From NCBI GenBank assembly GCA_038040385.1, contig JBBPII010000003.1, positions 62,001 through 126,000 of the forward strand: 64,000 nt of DNA. The letters run 5' to 3'. Source of the DNA: Gilichinskyi gelida. GTDB lineage: Bacteria > Acidobacteriota > Thermoanaerobaculia > Gp7-AA8. Every line of letters starts with the position of its first letter. The first letter of the stretch is position 1. This document shows positions 57,109 through 64,000 of this stretch, in pieces. Below the pieces are notes generated by a model, which was not told the DNA's origin, searched no databases, and saw nothing but the letters and a program-made list of their open reading frames with translations. A program made the translations under genes and the position numbers.

Positions 57109-57810
57109 GTGATCTCACTCCAGCCGCTCACCGGCCGCTGGCTGAAAACCAACGACGCCCCGCAATGGATTCGCGCCCTCGACGTCCGCGATGACGGCGG
57201 CCGCCTCCGGGTGCGCGTGCACGGCGACGCCGCGCCGGACGATTGGGGAGAATCCGAGGCAGACGAGGTGTACGCCCTCTCGCCCGACTCGCACGACGCC
57301 GCCGCGTTCGTGGCGCGCTTCACGCTCTCCGAGCACGAGGTCGACCTCGAGGCCAACGTCAACCTCGGCCTGCTGGTCGTCGCCGCCTTCACCCGCGGCA
57401 CCTCCAACCAATTTACGCGTGAATTCTTCTATCGGCCAACGGCCAACAGCCAACGGTCAACGGCCAACACCTGGAACAACACCAACCCACAAGGCCACGT
57501 GATGCGCCTCATCGTCGGCGTCGACACCCTCACCATCCCCGACTGGGGCACCGTGCCCCTCGAGCGCTACGAGCCCGATCACGCCTTCAGCGCGCGCTTC
57601 GACGATTTCCGCGTGCAGGCCAACGTGAAGGGCGGCGTGCTGGTGGTGGCGTACTTCGGGCGCGGGATCTTCCGGCGCGAGTTCTATTGGCGGAGCAATG
57701 GAGCGCCGGCGTCCTCGCCGGCTGGTCCGCAGGCGTCCTCGCCTGCGCGGGGCGGCGAGACGCCGCCCGGCCAGCCGCCGGGACGGCGGCGTTCCGGAGG
57801 CAGGTCATGA
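57109..57810 (+). CDS. Duplicated-domain protein of unknown function, with repeat-derived C-terminus
   Basis: This protein of 233 residues starts at GTG 57109. Two similar units are seen. The first runs to HEVDLEANVNLGLLVVAAFTRG and NQFTREFFYR; the second ends FDDFRVQANVKGGVLVVAYFGRG and IFRREFYWRS. They are joined by a linker of repeated sequence (57433-57468, encoding TANSQRSTANTW). After residue ~198 the protein is translation of the four-hairpin repeat (APASSPAGPQASSPARGG). The domain is not known to me. Its stop overlaps the next ATG by 4 nt, so the repeat has been kept in frame with the operon. Confidence 0.7.
   Translation: MISLQPLTGRWLKTNDAPQWIRALDVRDDGGRLRVRVHGDAAPDDWGESEADEVYALSPDSHDAAAFVARFTLSEHEVDLEANVNLGLLVVAAFTRGTSNQFTREFFYRPTANSQRSTANTWNNTNPQGHVMRLIVGVDTLTIPDWGTVPLERYEPDHAFSARFDDFRVQANVKGGVLVVAYFGRGIFRREFYWRSNGAPASSPAGPQASSPARGGETPPGQPPGRRRSGGRS
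57433..57468 (+). repeat. GGCCAAC/GGTCAAC microrepeat in a coding linker
   Basis: Five imperfect copies of a 7-8-nt unit (CGGCCAAC, GGCCAAC, AGCCAAC, GGTCAAC, GGCCAAC) occur in a row. They encode a linker between two related domains of the protein at 57109, and might have arisen by slippage. Confidence 0.5.
57700..57795. repeat. Four-hairpin palindromic repeat, copy C (at a gene 3' end)
   Basis: This 96-bp element has ends GGAGCGCCG and CGGCGTTCC, with four hairpins as in copies A and B. It forms the last ~32 codons of the protein at 57109. Just after it lies GGAGG (57796-57800), the ribosome site of the acyl-CoA dehydrogenase gene. Confidence 0.75.
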
Positions 57811-59003
57811 CTGTCGTCCCCATCAAGATCGATGAGCCCGCGCAATTGATCGAAACCATGCGCGACCTGGCGCGCGGCTTCGCCCGCCGCGCGGCGGAGT
57901 ACGACTCCACCGCGACCTTTCCCGCCGCCGACTTCGACGACATCGTCCGCGCCGGCCTCCACGCCCCCACCATCCCCCGCGAGTACGGCGGCCTCGGCCT
58001 CGGCCCGTTCCGCGGCGACGTCTACACGCTCTGGATGCTGACCAAGGAGGTGGCCAGGGCCGACCTCTCGCTGGCCCGCTGCTGGGAAGGGCACGCCAAC
58101 TCGCTGGTGATCCTCGACGGGATGGCCAACGACGAGCAGAAGCGGCATTGGTTCCGCGGCGTGGTCGAGCGCGGCGAGAAGTGGGTGGCGTGGAGCGGCG
58201 AGCCGCCGTCGCGCGCTCCCGGCGAGAAGACGCCGTTCGGCACGAACATCGAAAAAGTCGACGGCGGCTGGATTGTCGACGGCTCCAAGGCCTTCTGCAC
58301 CAGCGCCGGCGGCGCCGACTGGGCCATCCTCCTCGTCCACACCGCCGGTCCCGGCGGCGCGCGGCATTCGAATGGGCCGGCGGAGGGGCTGATGTTGATG
58401 GCGTGCGACCTCGGCGATCCGTCGGTGTCCTTCGACGGCTCGTGGTGGAACCCCATCGGCATGCGCGCGACGGTGAGCCACCTGGTGAAGTTCGCGCGGA
58501 CGTTCATTCCCGACGAGAACGTCATCGGCTATCCCGGCCAGTATCTGACCGAGGCGTGGCAGACCTGCTTCGCGCCGCACTACGCGGCGTCGTTCCTCGG
58601 CGCGGCGGAGGCGGCGTACGACTACGCGCTCGACGCCATCAAGAAGGCGAACAAGGGCGACGATCCCTACGTGACGCACCGCGTCGCGCACATGGGGATG
58701 AACGTGGAGACGGCGCACCTCTGGCTGCGGCACGTCGCGCGCCTGTGGGAGACGGGCGACTACGACCAGGCCCGTCTGGCCGGCGCGCGGGCGCGGCATC
58801 TGGTCGAGCATCTTGCGCAGGAGACCGTGGAGCATGCGGTGCGCGCTTGCGGCGCGCGTGCGCTCAATCGCCCCAGTCCGGTGGAGCGCATCTATCGCGA
58901 CCTGGCCATCTACATCCGCCACGACAACGACGATCAGGTGCTGGCCACCATCGGCCGCGCGCTGCTCGGCAAGCCGTTCGACGCGTCGTTCTACAAACCG
59001 TGA
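57807..59003 (+). CDS. Acyl-CoA dehydrogenase family flavoprotein
   Basis: This 398-residue protein has the N-terminal helical domain (QLIETMRDLARGFARRAAEYD, GLHAPTIPREYGGLGLGPF), the flavin-binding middle (EKWVAWSGEPPSRAPGEK, GGWIVDGSKAFCTSAGGADW) and the C-terminal helices to RIYRDLAIYIRHDNDDQVLATIGRALLG. The usual catalytic Glu position is not clear, and the C-terminus resembles flavin monooxygenases of this fold (e.g. SfnC-like). With a luciferase-like oxygenase two genes later it may hydroxylate or oxidise a non-CoA substrate. The start has GGAGG 6 nt away and overlaps the upstream stop. Confidence 0.83.
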   Translation: MTVVPIKIDEPAQLIETMRDLARGFARRAAEYDSTATFPAADFDDIVRAGLHAPTIPREYGGLGLGPFRGDVYTLWMLTKEVARADLSLARCWEGHANSLVILDGMANDEQKRHWFRGVVERGEKWVAWSGEPPSRAPGEKTPFGTNIEKVDGGWIVDGSKAFCTSAGGADWAILLVHTAGPGGARHSNGPAEGLMLMACDLGDPSVSFDGSWWNPIGMRATVSHLVKFARTFIPDENVIGYPGQYLTEAWQTCFAPHYAASFLGAAEAAYDYALDAIKKANKGDDPYVTHRVAHMGMNVETAHLWLRHVARLWETGDYDQARLAGARARHLVEHLAQETVEHAVRACGARALNRPSPVERIYRDLAIYIRHDNDDQVLATIGRALLGKPFDASFYKP

Positions 59004-60424
59004 AAAAGCCCGATCGCATCGTCTGGGTCTTCGCCCTCGGCTACTTCGCCGCGTACGCGCCGTACAGCGCGCTGATCAAAGTGGCCACCAAACGCGTGAC
59101 CGGCCTGGAGCTGCTTCCCGGCACGATCTACGGGACGGTCGCGGCGGCGCTGCTATTCACGACGATTCTGGGATGGTGGAAGTACTTTGAGACCCCGCGT
59201 GCCCGGGTGGTCCTCTCCGGTCTCGGCACCGCCGCGATCATCGCCACGACCACCATCGCCTACACCTTCCACGGCATCTCCATCCTGTTCGCGCTGCTGT
59301 TGATGCGCAGCGGCGTGCTGCTCCTGGCGCCGGCCGTCGATCTGATGTGCGTGCGCCGCGTGCGCTGGTTCTCGTGGGCGGCGCTCGGGCTGACGTTCTT
59401 GGCGATCGCCGTGGCCTTCTCCACCGTCGACCGGACCACGTTTCCGATCGCCGCGGCGATCAACCTCGCAGGCTATCTCTCTGGCTACGTTCTCCGCCTG
59501 CCGGCCATGACGCGCGTGGCCAAAACGGCCGACCCCGATGCGACGCGCCGCTATTTCGTTCAGGAGTTGGCCGTTGCCCTGGCCGCGCTCGTCGCGGTGC
59601 CGGCGATCGCAGCGCTTGCCGGCAACGCCGCCCTGCGGCGGGGCTTCGCGCTTGCGCTGCCTTCCGGCGCGGTCGCGTTGTCGCTGGCCGTTGGCGTCTG
59701 CTACGCGGCACTCTTCTTCTTCGGCACGCTGATTTATCTCGACCGGCGCGAGAACACCTTCTGCGTCCCCCTCAATCGCGGCGCGAGCCTGCTGGCGGGC
59801 GTCGCGGCGTCGTACGCGATGCTCGCGCCGCCGGCGACCGCGCACCTGGTGGCGGCGGGCATCATCCTGTTCGCGCTCGTGCTGCTCTCGCCGCTGCACC
59901 ACGTTCCCGAGCATTGGGTGAACGTGTTGGCCATCGTGCGCACGCGCAACGCCATGCCCGTCCCGGCGCCGCTGCACATGCACCGCGTGCTCCTCTTCGT
60001 TTGCAGCGGCAACACCTGCCGCTCGGCGATGGCCGAGGCGATCGGCAACGCGGAGCTCGCGGCGCGCACGCGCCTCGACATCCGCGCCGCCAGCGCCGGC
60101 GTGAGCGCTACCGACGGCGCGCCGATGCCCGAGCCGGCCCTCGCCGCGCTGCAGACGCTCGCCGTCCCCGTGCCGCAGCACCGCGCGCGGCGCCTCACCG
60201 CCGAGCTCGCGCAGTCGGCCGACGTCATCTACTGCATGACCGCTCGCCACCGCGACGATGTCGTCGCCGCAATTCCCATTGCCGCGGAGAAGACGCGCTG
60301 CCTCGATCCGCGCGGCGACATCGAGGATCCCATCGGCAAGCCCGTCGACGCCTACGTCGGCTGCGCCGCGCGGCTGCAGCAGTTGATCCGCGAGCGCTTC
60401 GACGAGCTCGGGGTCGTGGCGTGA
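59000..60424 (+). CDS. EamA-like membrane protein fused to low-molecular-weight tyrosine phosphatase
   Basis: This 474-residue protein starts at GTG 59000 (GTGA overlap). Residues ~1-310 hold about ten hydrophobic helices in an EamA/DMT-like order (YFAAYAPYSALIKVATKRV at the start, ISILFALLLMRSGVLLLAPAVDL, AAINLAGYLSGYVLRLPAM). From ~325 a complete phosphatase domain follows: FVCSGNTCRSAMAEA with the CX5R loop Cys335-Arg341, and the late acid loop DIEDPIG. I know of no standard family with this pair. Either the phosphatase acts at the membrane on a carried substrate, or it controls the transporter. Both halves look intact. Confidence 0.84.
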   Translation: MKKPDRIVWVFALGYFAAYAPYSALIKVATKRVTGLELLPGTIYGTVAAALLFTTILGWWKYFETPRARVVLSGLGTAAIIATTTIAYTFHGISILFALLLMRSGVLLLAPAVDLMCVRRVRWFSWAALGLTFLAIAVAFSTVDRTTFPIAAAINLAGYLSGYVLRLPAMTRVAKTADPDATRRYFVQELAVALAALVAVPAIAALAGNAALRRGFALALPSGAVALSLAVGVCYAALFFFGTLIYLDRRENTFCVPLNRGASLLAGVAASYAMLAPPATAHLVAAGIILFALVLLSPLHHVPEHWVNVLAIVRTRNAMPVPAPLHMHRVLLFVCSGNTCRSAMAEAIGNAELAARTRLDIRAASAGVSATDGAPMPEPALAALQTLAVPVPQHRARRLTAELAQSADVIYCMTARHRDDVVAAIPIAAEKTRCLDPRGDIEDPIGKPVDAYVGCAARLQQLIRERFDELGVVA

Positions 60425-61470
60425 GCTCCGGCCTACCGGCACTCCGCTTCCACTGGTCGCTCTCCGCGGTGGGGGAGAAGCTGCGCGCCGCGCAGGCCCG
60501 CGCCTCGCAGTCGGCGCTGCCGCAGTTCGGCGCGCTGGCGCGTTTCTGCCGCCAAGCCGAGGAGGCGGGCATCGACTCGCTGCTCACGGCGTTCGGATTT
60601 CATCGCCCCGATCCGCTGATCCTCGCCACGGCACTCGCCGCGCAGACCTCGCGCATTCGATTCATGATCGCCGTCCGCTCCGGGCTGATGTCGCCCGTCG
60701 CGTTCGTGCAGCAGATCAACACCCTCTCCGCGCTGGCCGGCGGGCGCGTGTCGCTGAACGTCGTCGCCGGTCACACCCCGAACGAGCAGCGCGGCTACGG
60801 CGACTTCCTGTCACACGACGAGCGCTACGCGCGCACCAGCGAGTTCCTCACGATCTGCCGCGGGCTGTGGCGCGGCGAGAGCGTCGACTTCGATGGCCGG
60901 CACTACCGCGTCGAGGGCGCGCGCTTGAACCTGCGCGTCCCCCCGCCGGAGATCTTCATCGGCGGCAACTCCGAGGCGGCAGTCGCGCTCGCGCTCGAGC
61001 ATGGCGATTGCCTCTGGCGCGTGCCGGAGTCTCCGTCGACGCTGCGCGAGAAGATCGCGCCGCTGCTCGACGCGGGGAAGGAAGCGGGACTGTTGATGTC
61101 GATCATGGCGCGGCCGACGCGCGAGGAGGCAGTGCGCGCGGCGCGGGCGTTGATCGCCGCGGCGGGCCCTTCGCGGCGGACGCATGATGACTTTGCGAGC
61201 CGCTCCGACTCCGTCGCCTTCACCTCCGCGTATCGTTCCGCCGAGTCGGAGTGGCTGACGCCGACGCTCTGGACCGGCGCCGTGCCGTACCTCGGCGCGC
61301 CGTCGATTGCCCTCGTCGGATCGTTCGATGACGTGGCGGAGGCAATTCTCGACCTCCAAGCGATCGGCATCTCACAGTTCCTCTTCCTCGGATGGCCGGA
61401 TGAGGAGGAGCTGGCGCTCTTCGCCTCCGACGTGCTGCCTCGCGTGCGGGGCGTGGCGGTGGCGATGTGA
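60421..61470 (+). CDS. LLM class flavin-dependent monooxygenase (SsuD-like)
   Basis: This 349-residue protein with the bacterial-luciferase TIM-barrel fold starts at GTG 60421 in a 4-nt overlap. It begins LPALRFHWSLSAVGEKLR. It has ADQAEEAG-like FCRQAEEAGIDSLLTAFGFHRPDPL, IRFMIAVRSGLMSPVAFVQQINTLSALAGGRVSLNVVAGHTPNEQRGYGDF and PPEIFIGGNSEAAVALA, the conserved ends of the SsuD group. These enzymes split C-S or C-N bonds, or oxidise with reduced FMN. A partner reductase is not seen. With the flavoprotein upstream it gives a two-oxidase pathway. Confidence 0.9.
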   Translation: MSSGLPALRFHWSLSAVGEKLRAAQARASQSALPQFGALARFCRQAEEAGIDSLLTAFGFHRPDPLILATALAAQTSRIRFMIAVRSGLMSPVAFVQQINTLSALAGGRVSLNVVAGHTPNEQRGYGDFLSHDERYARTSEFLTICRGLWRGESVDFDGRHYRVEGARLNLRVPPPEIFIGGNSEAAVALALEHGDCLWRVPESPSTLREKIAPLLDAGKEAGLLMSIMARPTREEAVRAARALIAAAGPSRRTHDDFASRSDSVAFTSAYRSAESEWLTPTLWTGAVPYLGAPSIALVGSFDDVAEAILDLQAIGISQFLFLGWPDEEELALFASDVLPRVRGVAVAM

Positions 61471-62798
61471 TCATCTCCGCGAAAACCGGCCAGTTCGCGT
61501 ATTTTGACGCGCAGCTCGGCGCGCCCCGCTGGCGCGGCAAGCGCGTCCTCGACTTCGGCGGCAACTGCGGCAACCTCCTCGCCGAAGCCGGCGATGAGGT
61601 GCGCGCCGAGGACTATTGGTGTCTAGACGTTTCGCGCGAAGCGCTCGCCGAGGGGGCGCGACGACACCCGCGCGCGCACTGGATCCACTACGACCGCCAC
61701 CACGCACGCTACAACCCCCACGGCCGCCCGCGCACCCCCCCGCCCGACCTCGGCCGCTTCGACTTCATCCTCGCGTACTCGGTCTTCACGCTCATGCCGG
61801 AGCACGAAGTGCGCGAGCTGGTCGCCGCGCTGCGCCGCATGCTCGCGCCGGGCGGCGTGCTGGCGTTCTCGTTCGTCGATCCGGAGTACCGCGCATTGCG
61901 CAAGACGCGGGTGATGTCGAATATCGAATGGCGCCTCGACGTGGCGGGGCATTGCGACACCGCATTTCTCTCCGCCGAGCGGGTGAAGCGAATCTTCCCC
62001 GGCGCCGAGGTCCGCGAGCCGACGCAAGAGGTGCGACATCATTGCTGCATCCTGCGCGCGCAGCGCAGCGTCCTGGCCAAGGCGCGCGAGGTCATCCGCG
62101 AGCCGTTCCCGCACGTGGTCATCGAAGACGCGCTCGACGACTACCGCGAGCTCGCCGACGCGTTTCCGGGCGCCGAGCTGCTGCGAAAGGGTCAGACCCT
62201 CGCCAGCAACGAGTACTCGCACGTCCATGCCGATCAGATCCTCACCGACGATCGAGTTGCGCCCGTCTGGCAGCGCTTCGTCCGCCAGCACACCTCGGCC
62301 GCGTTCTTCGCCGAGGTCGTCGCGCTGTTCGGACTCACGCATCTCGAAACCGCTGATACCGCAGTTCGCTACCTGGAGTGCGAGCGTCCCGCCCGCACCG
62401 ATCGGGCGTCCTCGCCCGATCGAATGAGCGGCGCTGGATCGCCGGGCGGGACGCCCGGCGAATGCGGGCGGGATGCCCGCACTCCGACCGTGATGATGGA
62501 GTGCCAGTTCGCCTGGTGCGAGCCGGTGAACGCGGTCTCCAGCTCCGCGCCGCGTCACGTCGACCGCGCGGTGTCGCTCTTCGCCGGCTTGCTCTATTTC
62601 CGCCTCGAGGGTGACGATTCCGTGGGCGGCGACCTCCAGTTGTACGATGGCGAGCATCCCGTGAAGACCATCCCGTATCGCGCCAACACGCTGGTGTTCT
62701 TCGTCAACTCTCCCCGCGCGCTCCACGGCGTGACGCCGCGCTCCATCACGCCGTGGCCGCGCCTGCACGTGAACTTCGTCGGCGAGGTGCCAGGGTGA
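61467..62798 (+). CDS. Methyltransferase-2OG oxygenase fusion with an inserted repeat
   Basis: This 443-residue protein starts at GTG 61467 (overlap). Residues ~1-210 are a SAM methyltransferase (VLDFGGNCGNLLAEAG motif I, WCLDVSREAL motif II, FDFILAYSVFTLMPEHEV, LAPGGVLAFSF). Residues ~215-443 are a prolyl-hydroxylase-like oxygenase with His364-x-Asp366 (PRHVDRAVSLF), GGDLQLYDGEHPVKTI and His420 in ALHGVTPR. Between YLECE and MMECQFAW about 37 residues (RPARTDRASSPDRMSGAGSP and on) are translation of the four-hairpin repeat copy D, absent from the oxygenase fold. The reading frame is kept. Confidence 0.83.
   Translation: MIISAKTGQFAYFDAQLGAPRWRGKRVLDFGGNCGNLLAEAGDEVRAEDYWCLDVSREALAEGARRHPRAHWIHYDRHHARYNPHGRPRTPPPDLGRFDFILAYSVFTLMPEHEVRELVAALRRMLAPGGVLAFSFVDPEYRALRKTRVMSNIEWRLDVAGHCDTAFLSAERVKRIFPGAEVREPTQEVRHHCCILRAQRSVLAKAREVIREPFPHVVIEDALDDYRELADAFPGAELLRKGQTLASNEYSHVHADQILTDDRVAPVWQRFVRQHTSAAFFAEVVALFGLTHLETADTAVRYLECERPARTDRASSPDRMSGAGSPGGTPGECGRDARTPTVMMECQFAWCEPVNAVSSSAPRHVDRAVSLFAGLLYFRLEGDDSVGGDLQLYDGEHPVKTIPYRANTLVFFVNSPRALHGVTPRSITPWPRLHVNFVGEVPG
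62375..62485. repeat. Four-hairpin palindromic repeat, copy D (inside a coding region)
   Basis: This element of 111 bp is an exact multiple of three. It has ends GGAGTGCG and CGCACTCC. Hairpins include CGATCGGGCG-TCCT-CGCCCGATCG (10-4-10) and CGCCGGGCG-GGA-CGCCCGGCG (9-3-9). The stem sequences differ from copies A-C, but the layout (four small hairpins with GTCC/GGA-type cores and GGAG/CTCC-like ends) is the same. Confidence 0.68.
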
Positions 62799-63418
62799 AC
62801 GGCGAGACGGCGGTCATCATCTGTGCCGGGCCGTCCCTTGATGCGCTGCCGCGGCGAGCGTGGGACCGCGTGGCGAATGCCGGAGCGATCGTCGCCGTCA
62901 ACGGCGCCATCGCCGCCGAGGCGTGCGCGGGCGTGCGGTTCACGTACGTGTCGGCGATGGATGCGCGTCAGCTTGCCGCGACCGTTCCGCGATTCGACAC
63001 CCTGTGGTCGTCGACGCCCGCCTGGCGCCTCAGCATGATCGGCGCCGAGGAGACGCCCGCGGAGACGTACGTCCGCGAGGTCGACGAGCGCGACGGCGTC
63101 GAAGGGTGGAGCGACGATCCCGACGCCGGCTACGCCGGCGGCAGCAGCGCCATGGTGACGGTGAACTGGCTGTGCAATCAACGCGGCTTCCGCCGCGTCG
63201 CTTTCCTCGGACTGGACATGATCCCCGGCGAGGGCGGCCACGCCCGCGGCGCCGGCAATCACACCAGCGGCTTTGCCATGAGCGCCGAGCGGCACGCCGG
63301 CGTCAGCCGCGGATGGGAGAAGGTCTGCCGCCAGGCGGCCCTCCGCGGCATCGAGATCGTCAACCTCACGCCCGGCACGGGTTTGCGTACCATGCCGCGC
63401 GCGGAGCTGCCGCGATGA
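62795..63418 (+). CDS. DUF115/MptE-like or GT42-like protein
   Basis: This protein of 207 residues starts at GTG 62795 (overlap). It begins ETAVIICAGPSLDALP, where a nucleotide-type loop GPSL is typical of the DUF115/6-hydroxymethylpterin-pyrophosphokinase-like group. It continues VANAGAIVAVNGAIAAEAC, then DPDAGYAGGSSAMVTVNWLCNQRGFRRVAFLGLDM. Some members of this group work as glycosyl- or phosphoglycosyl-transferases in surface glycan loci. Next to a GT14 gene this is the likelier role here. The product is unknown. Confidence 0.72.
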   Translation: MNGETAVIICAGPSLDALPRRAWDRVANAGAIVAVNGAIAAEACAGVRFTYVSAMDARQLAATVPRFDTLWSSTPAWRLSMIGAEETPAETYVREVDERDGVEGWSDDPDAGYAGGSSAMVTVNWLCNQRGFRRVAFLGLDMIPGEGGHARGAGNHTSGFAMSAERHAGVSRGWEKVCRQAALRGIEIVNLTPGTGLRTMPRAELPR

Positions 63419-64000
63419 AGCTCGCCTATTTCATCCTCGTCCATCACAAGCCGGCGCAATTGCGGCGGCTGATGCGCGCCATCTGGCGCCCGCAGCACGT
63501 CTACGTCATCCACGTCGATCGCCGTGCGTCCGCCGAGTGCCGGCGCGCGGCGCGCGATCTGTCGCGCGCGGCGAATGTCGCGCTGCTCCCGCCTTCGCGC
63601 TGCTATTGGGGCGGCTGGAGTCTGGTGCGGACGGAGCTGCGCGCCATGCGCCGGCTGATGGCGATGGGGGAGTGGTCGTACTACGTCAATTTGAGCGGTC
63701 AGGATTTTCCGCTGCGGACGCAGGAAGAGATCGCCGCGGAGCTCGAACGGCTGCCGCGCCGCGACTGGCTGGAGTTCGAGCGCGCGCTCGATCCCGGCCG
63801 CGCCACCGAGCTCGCCCGCCGCGAGCAGGTGCTTGCCGTGGAGCTGCCGTGGCGCGAGAAGCCGCGGCTGATCTACTGGGCGCCGCCGTGGCGCGCGCCG
63901 CTCCTCAAAGGCGCCACGCGCTACCTCGGCTCGCAGTGGAAAGTGCTCACGCGCGAGGCGTGCGAGTTCCTCACCGTCCCCAGGAACACCCGCCGTTTCC
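63415..64000 (+). CDS. GT14-type (core-2/I-branching-like) glycosyltransferase (partial)
   Basis: The reading frame is open to the right edge, with 195 residues visible. It begins MKLAYFILVHHKPAQLRRLMRAIWRPQHVYVIHVD, the family N-terminus with the early HHK and HVD positions. ALLPPSRCYWGGWSLVRTELRAMRRLM (the WGG segment) and SYYVNLSGQDFPLRTQEEI (the LSGQDFPL acceptor segment) follow. It ends TREACEFL in the window. Such enzymes transfer GlcNAc, xylose or other sugars. The ATG overlaps the previous stop by 4 nt. The catalytic C-terminal part is outside. Confidence 0.87.
   Translation, partial: MKLAYFILVHHKPAQLRRLMRAIWRPQHVYVIHVDRRASAECRRAARDLSRAANVALLPPSRCYWGGWSLVRTELRAMRRLMAMGEWSYYVNLSGQDFPLRTQEEIAAELERLPRRDWLEFERALDPGRATELARREQVLAVELPWREKPRLIYWAPPWRAPLLKGATRYLGSQWKVLTREACEFLTVPRNTRRF

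Noticed and set aside
1..64000. tRNA or rRNA genes, prophage, integrase or IS transposase
   Set aside because: No cloverleaf, rRNA stretch, or transposase/integrase protein was recognised in either strand.

Overview
The window is a 64 kb piece of a high-GC bacterial chromosome. It has Gram-negative traits: a TonB-dependent receptor with a carboxypeptidase-like N-terminal domain, a TolC-type outer membrane protein, lipoproteins and an S46 dipeptidyl-peptidase. Together with the AroD-AroE fusion, an ECF sigma factor beside the TonB receptor, large multicopper oxidases and many short dispersed palindromes, this suggests an Acidobacteriota-like soil or sediment organism. That placement is inference; no rRNA gene is present. 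No tRNA, CRISPR array, intact transposase or prophage was seen.

Left part (1-22300). A secreted repeat protein runs off the left edge, followed by a beta-decarboxylating dehydrogenase, two VapBC modules with palindromic operators over or just upstream of the antitoxin starts, an S46 peptidase, a B12/radical SAM enzyme, a Fic protein, a DUF2293 gene with a frameshifted pRiA4b-type gene, and a Phd/YoeB pair. Then come a TauE-like exporter with a multicopper oxidase, a TonB receptor with an ECF sigma factor, a tandem-domain SCO protein with a periplasmic-binding-type protein, and an AroD-AroE fusion.

First biosynthetic cluster (22300-30350). Two divergent gene sets start from a four-hairpin repeat. 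They encode three PhyH-type and one HxD/H-type Fe(II)/2-oxoglutarate oxygenase domains, a PhyH-DegT aminotransferase fusion, a CelD-like acyltransferase, a methyltransferase, a GINT1_N-like beta-propeller and a decayed glycosyltransferase. They probably tailor a sugar or small molecule.

Regulatory and efflux region (30650-47640). A truncated tripartite efflux operon, a TIGR04255-HTH-unknown cassette behind a 34-bp-arm palindrome, and a long minus-strand operon (SpoIIE phosphatase, CHASE3 hybrid kinase, VIT1-like protein, secreted protein, Na+/H+ antiporter). The operon is divergent from a FixL/FixJ-like pair, a lone receiver, a frameshifted dehydrogenase and an aldo/keto reductase. The efflux operon and the SpoIIE operon share a nearly identical ~90-bp upstream region, which suggests one regulon.

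Right part (47700-64000). A giant multicopper oxidase, an oxygenase, a cytochrome c/periplasmic-binding fusion and a YVTN propeller lie on the minus strand. A plus-strand operon of seven genes follows, every junction being an exact 4-nt overlap: a duplicated-domain protein, an acyl-CoA dehydrogenase homologue, a membrane protein fused to a low-molecular-weight tyrosine phosphatase, a luciferase-like monooxygenase, a methyltransferase-2OG oxygenase fusion, a DUF115-like protein and a GT14 glycosyltransferase cut by the window edge. This operon is the best candidate for an undescribed pathway. Copies of the four-hairpin repeat sit inside or against three of the genes in this part, twice translated in frame.
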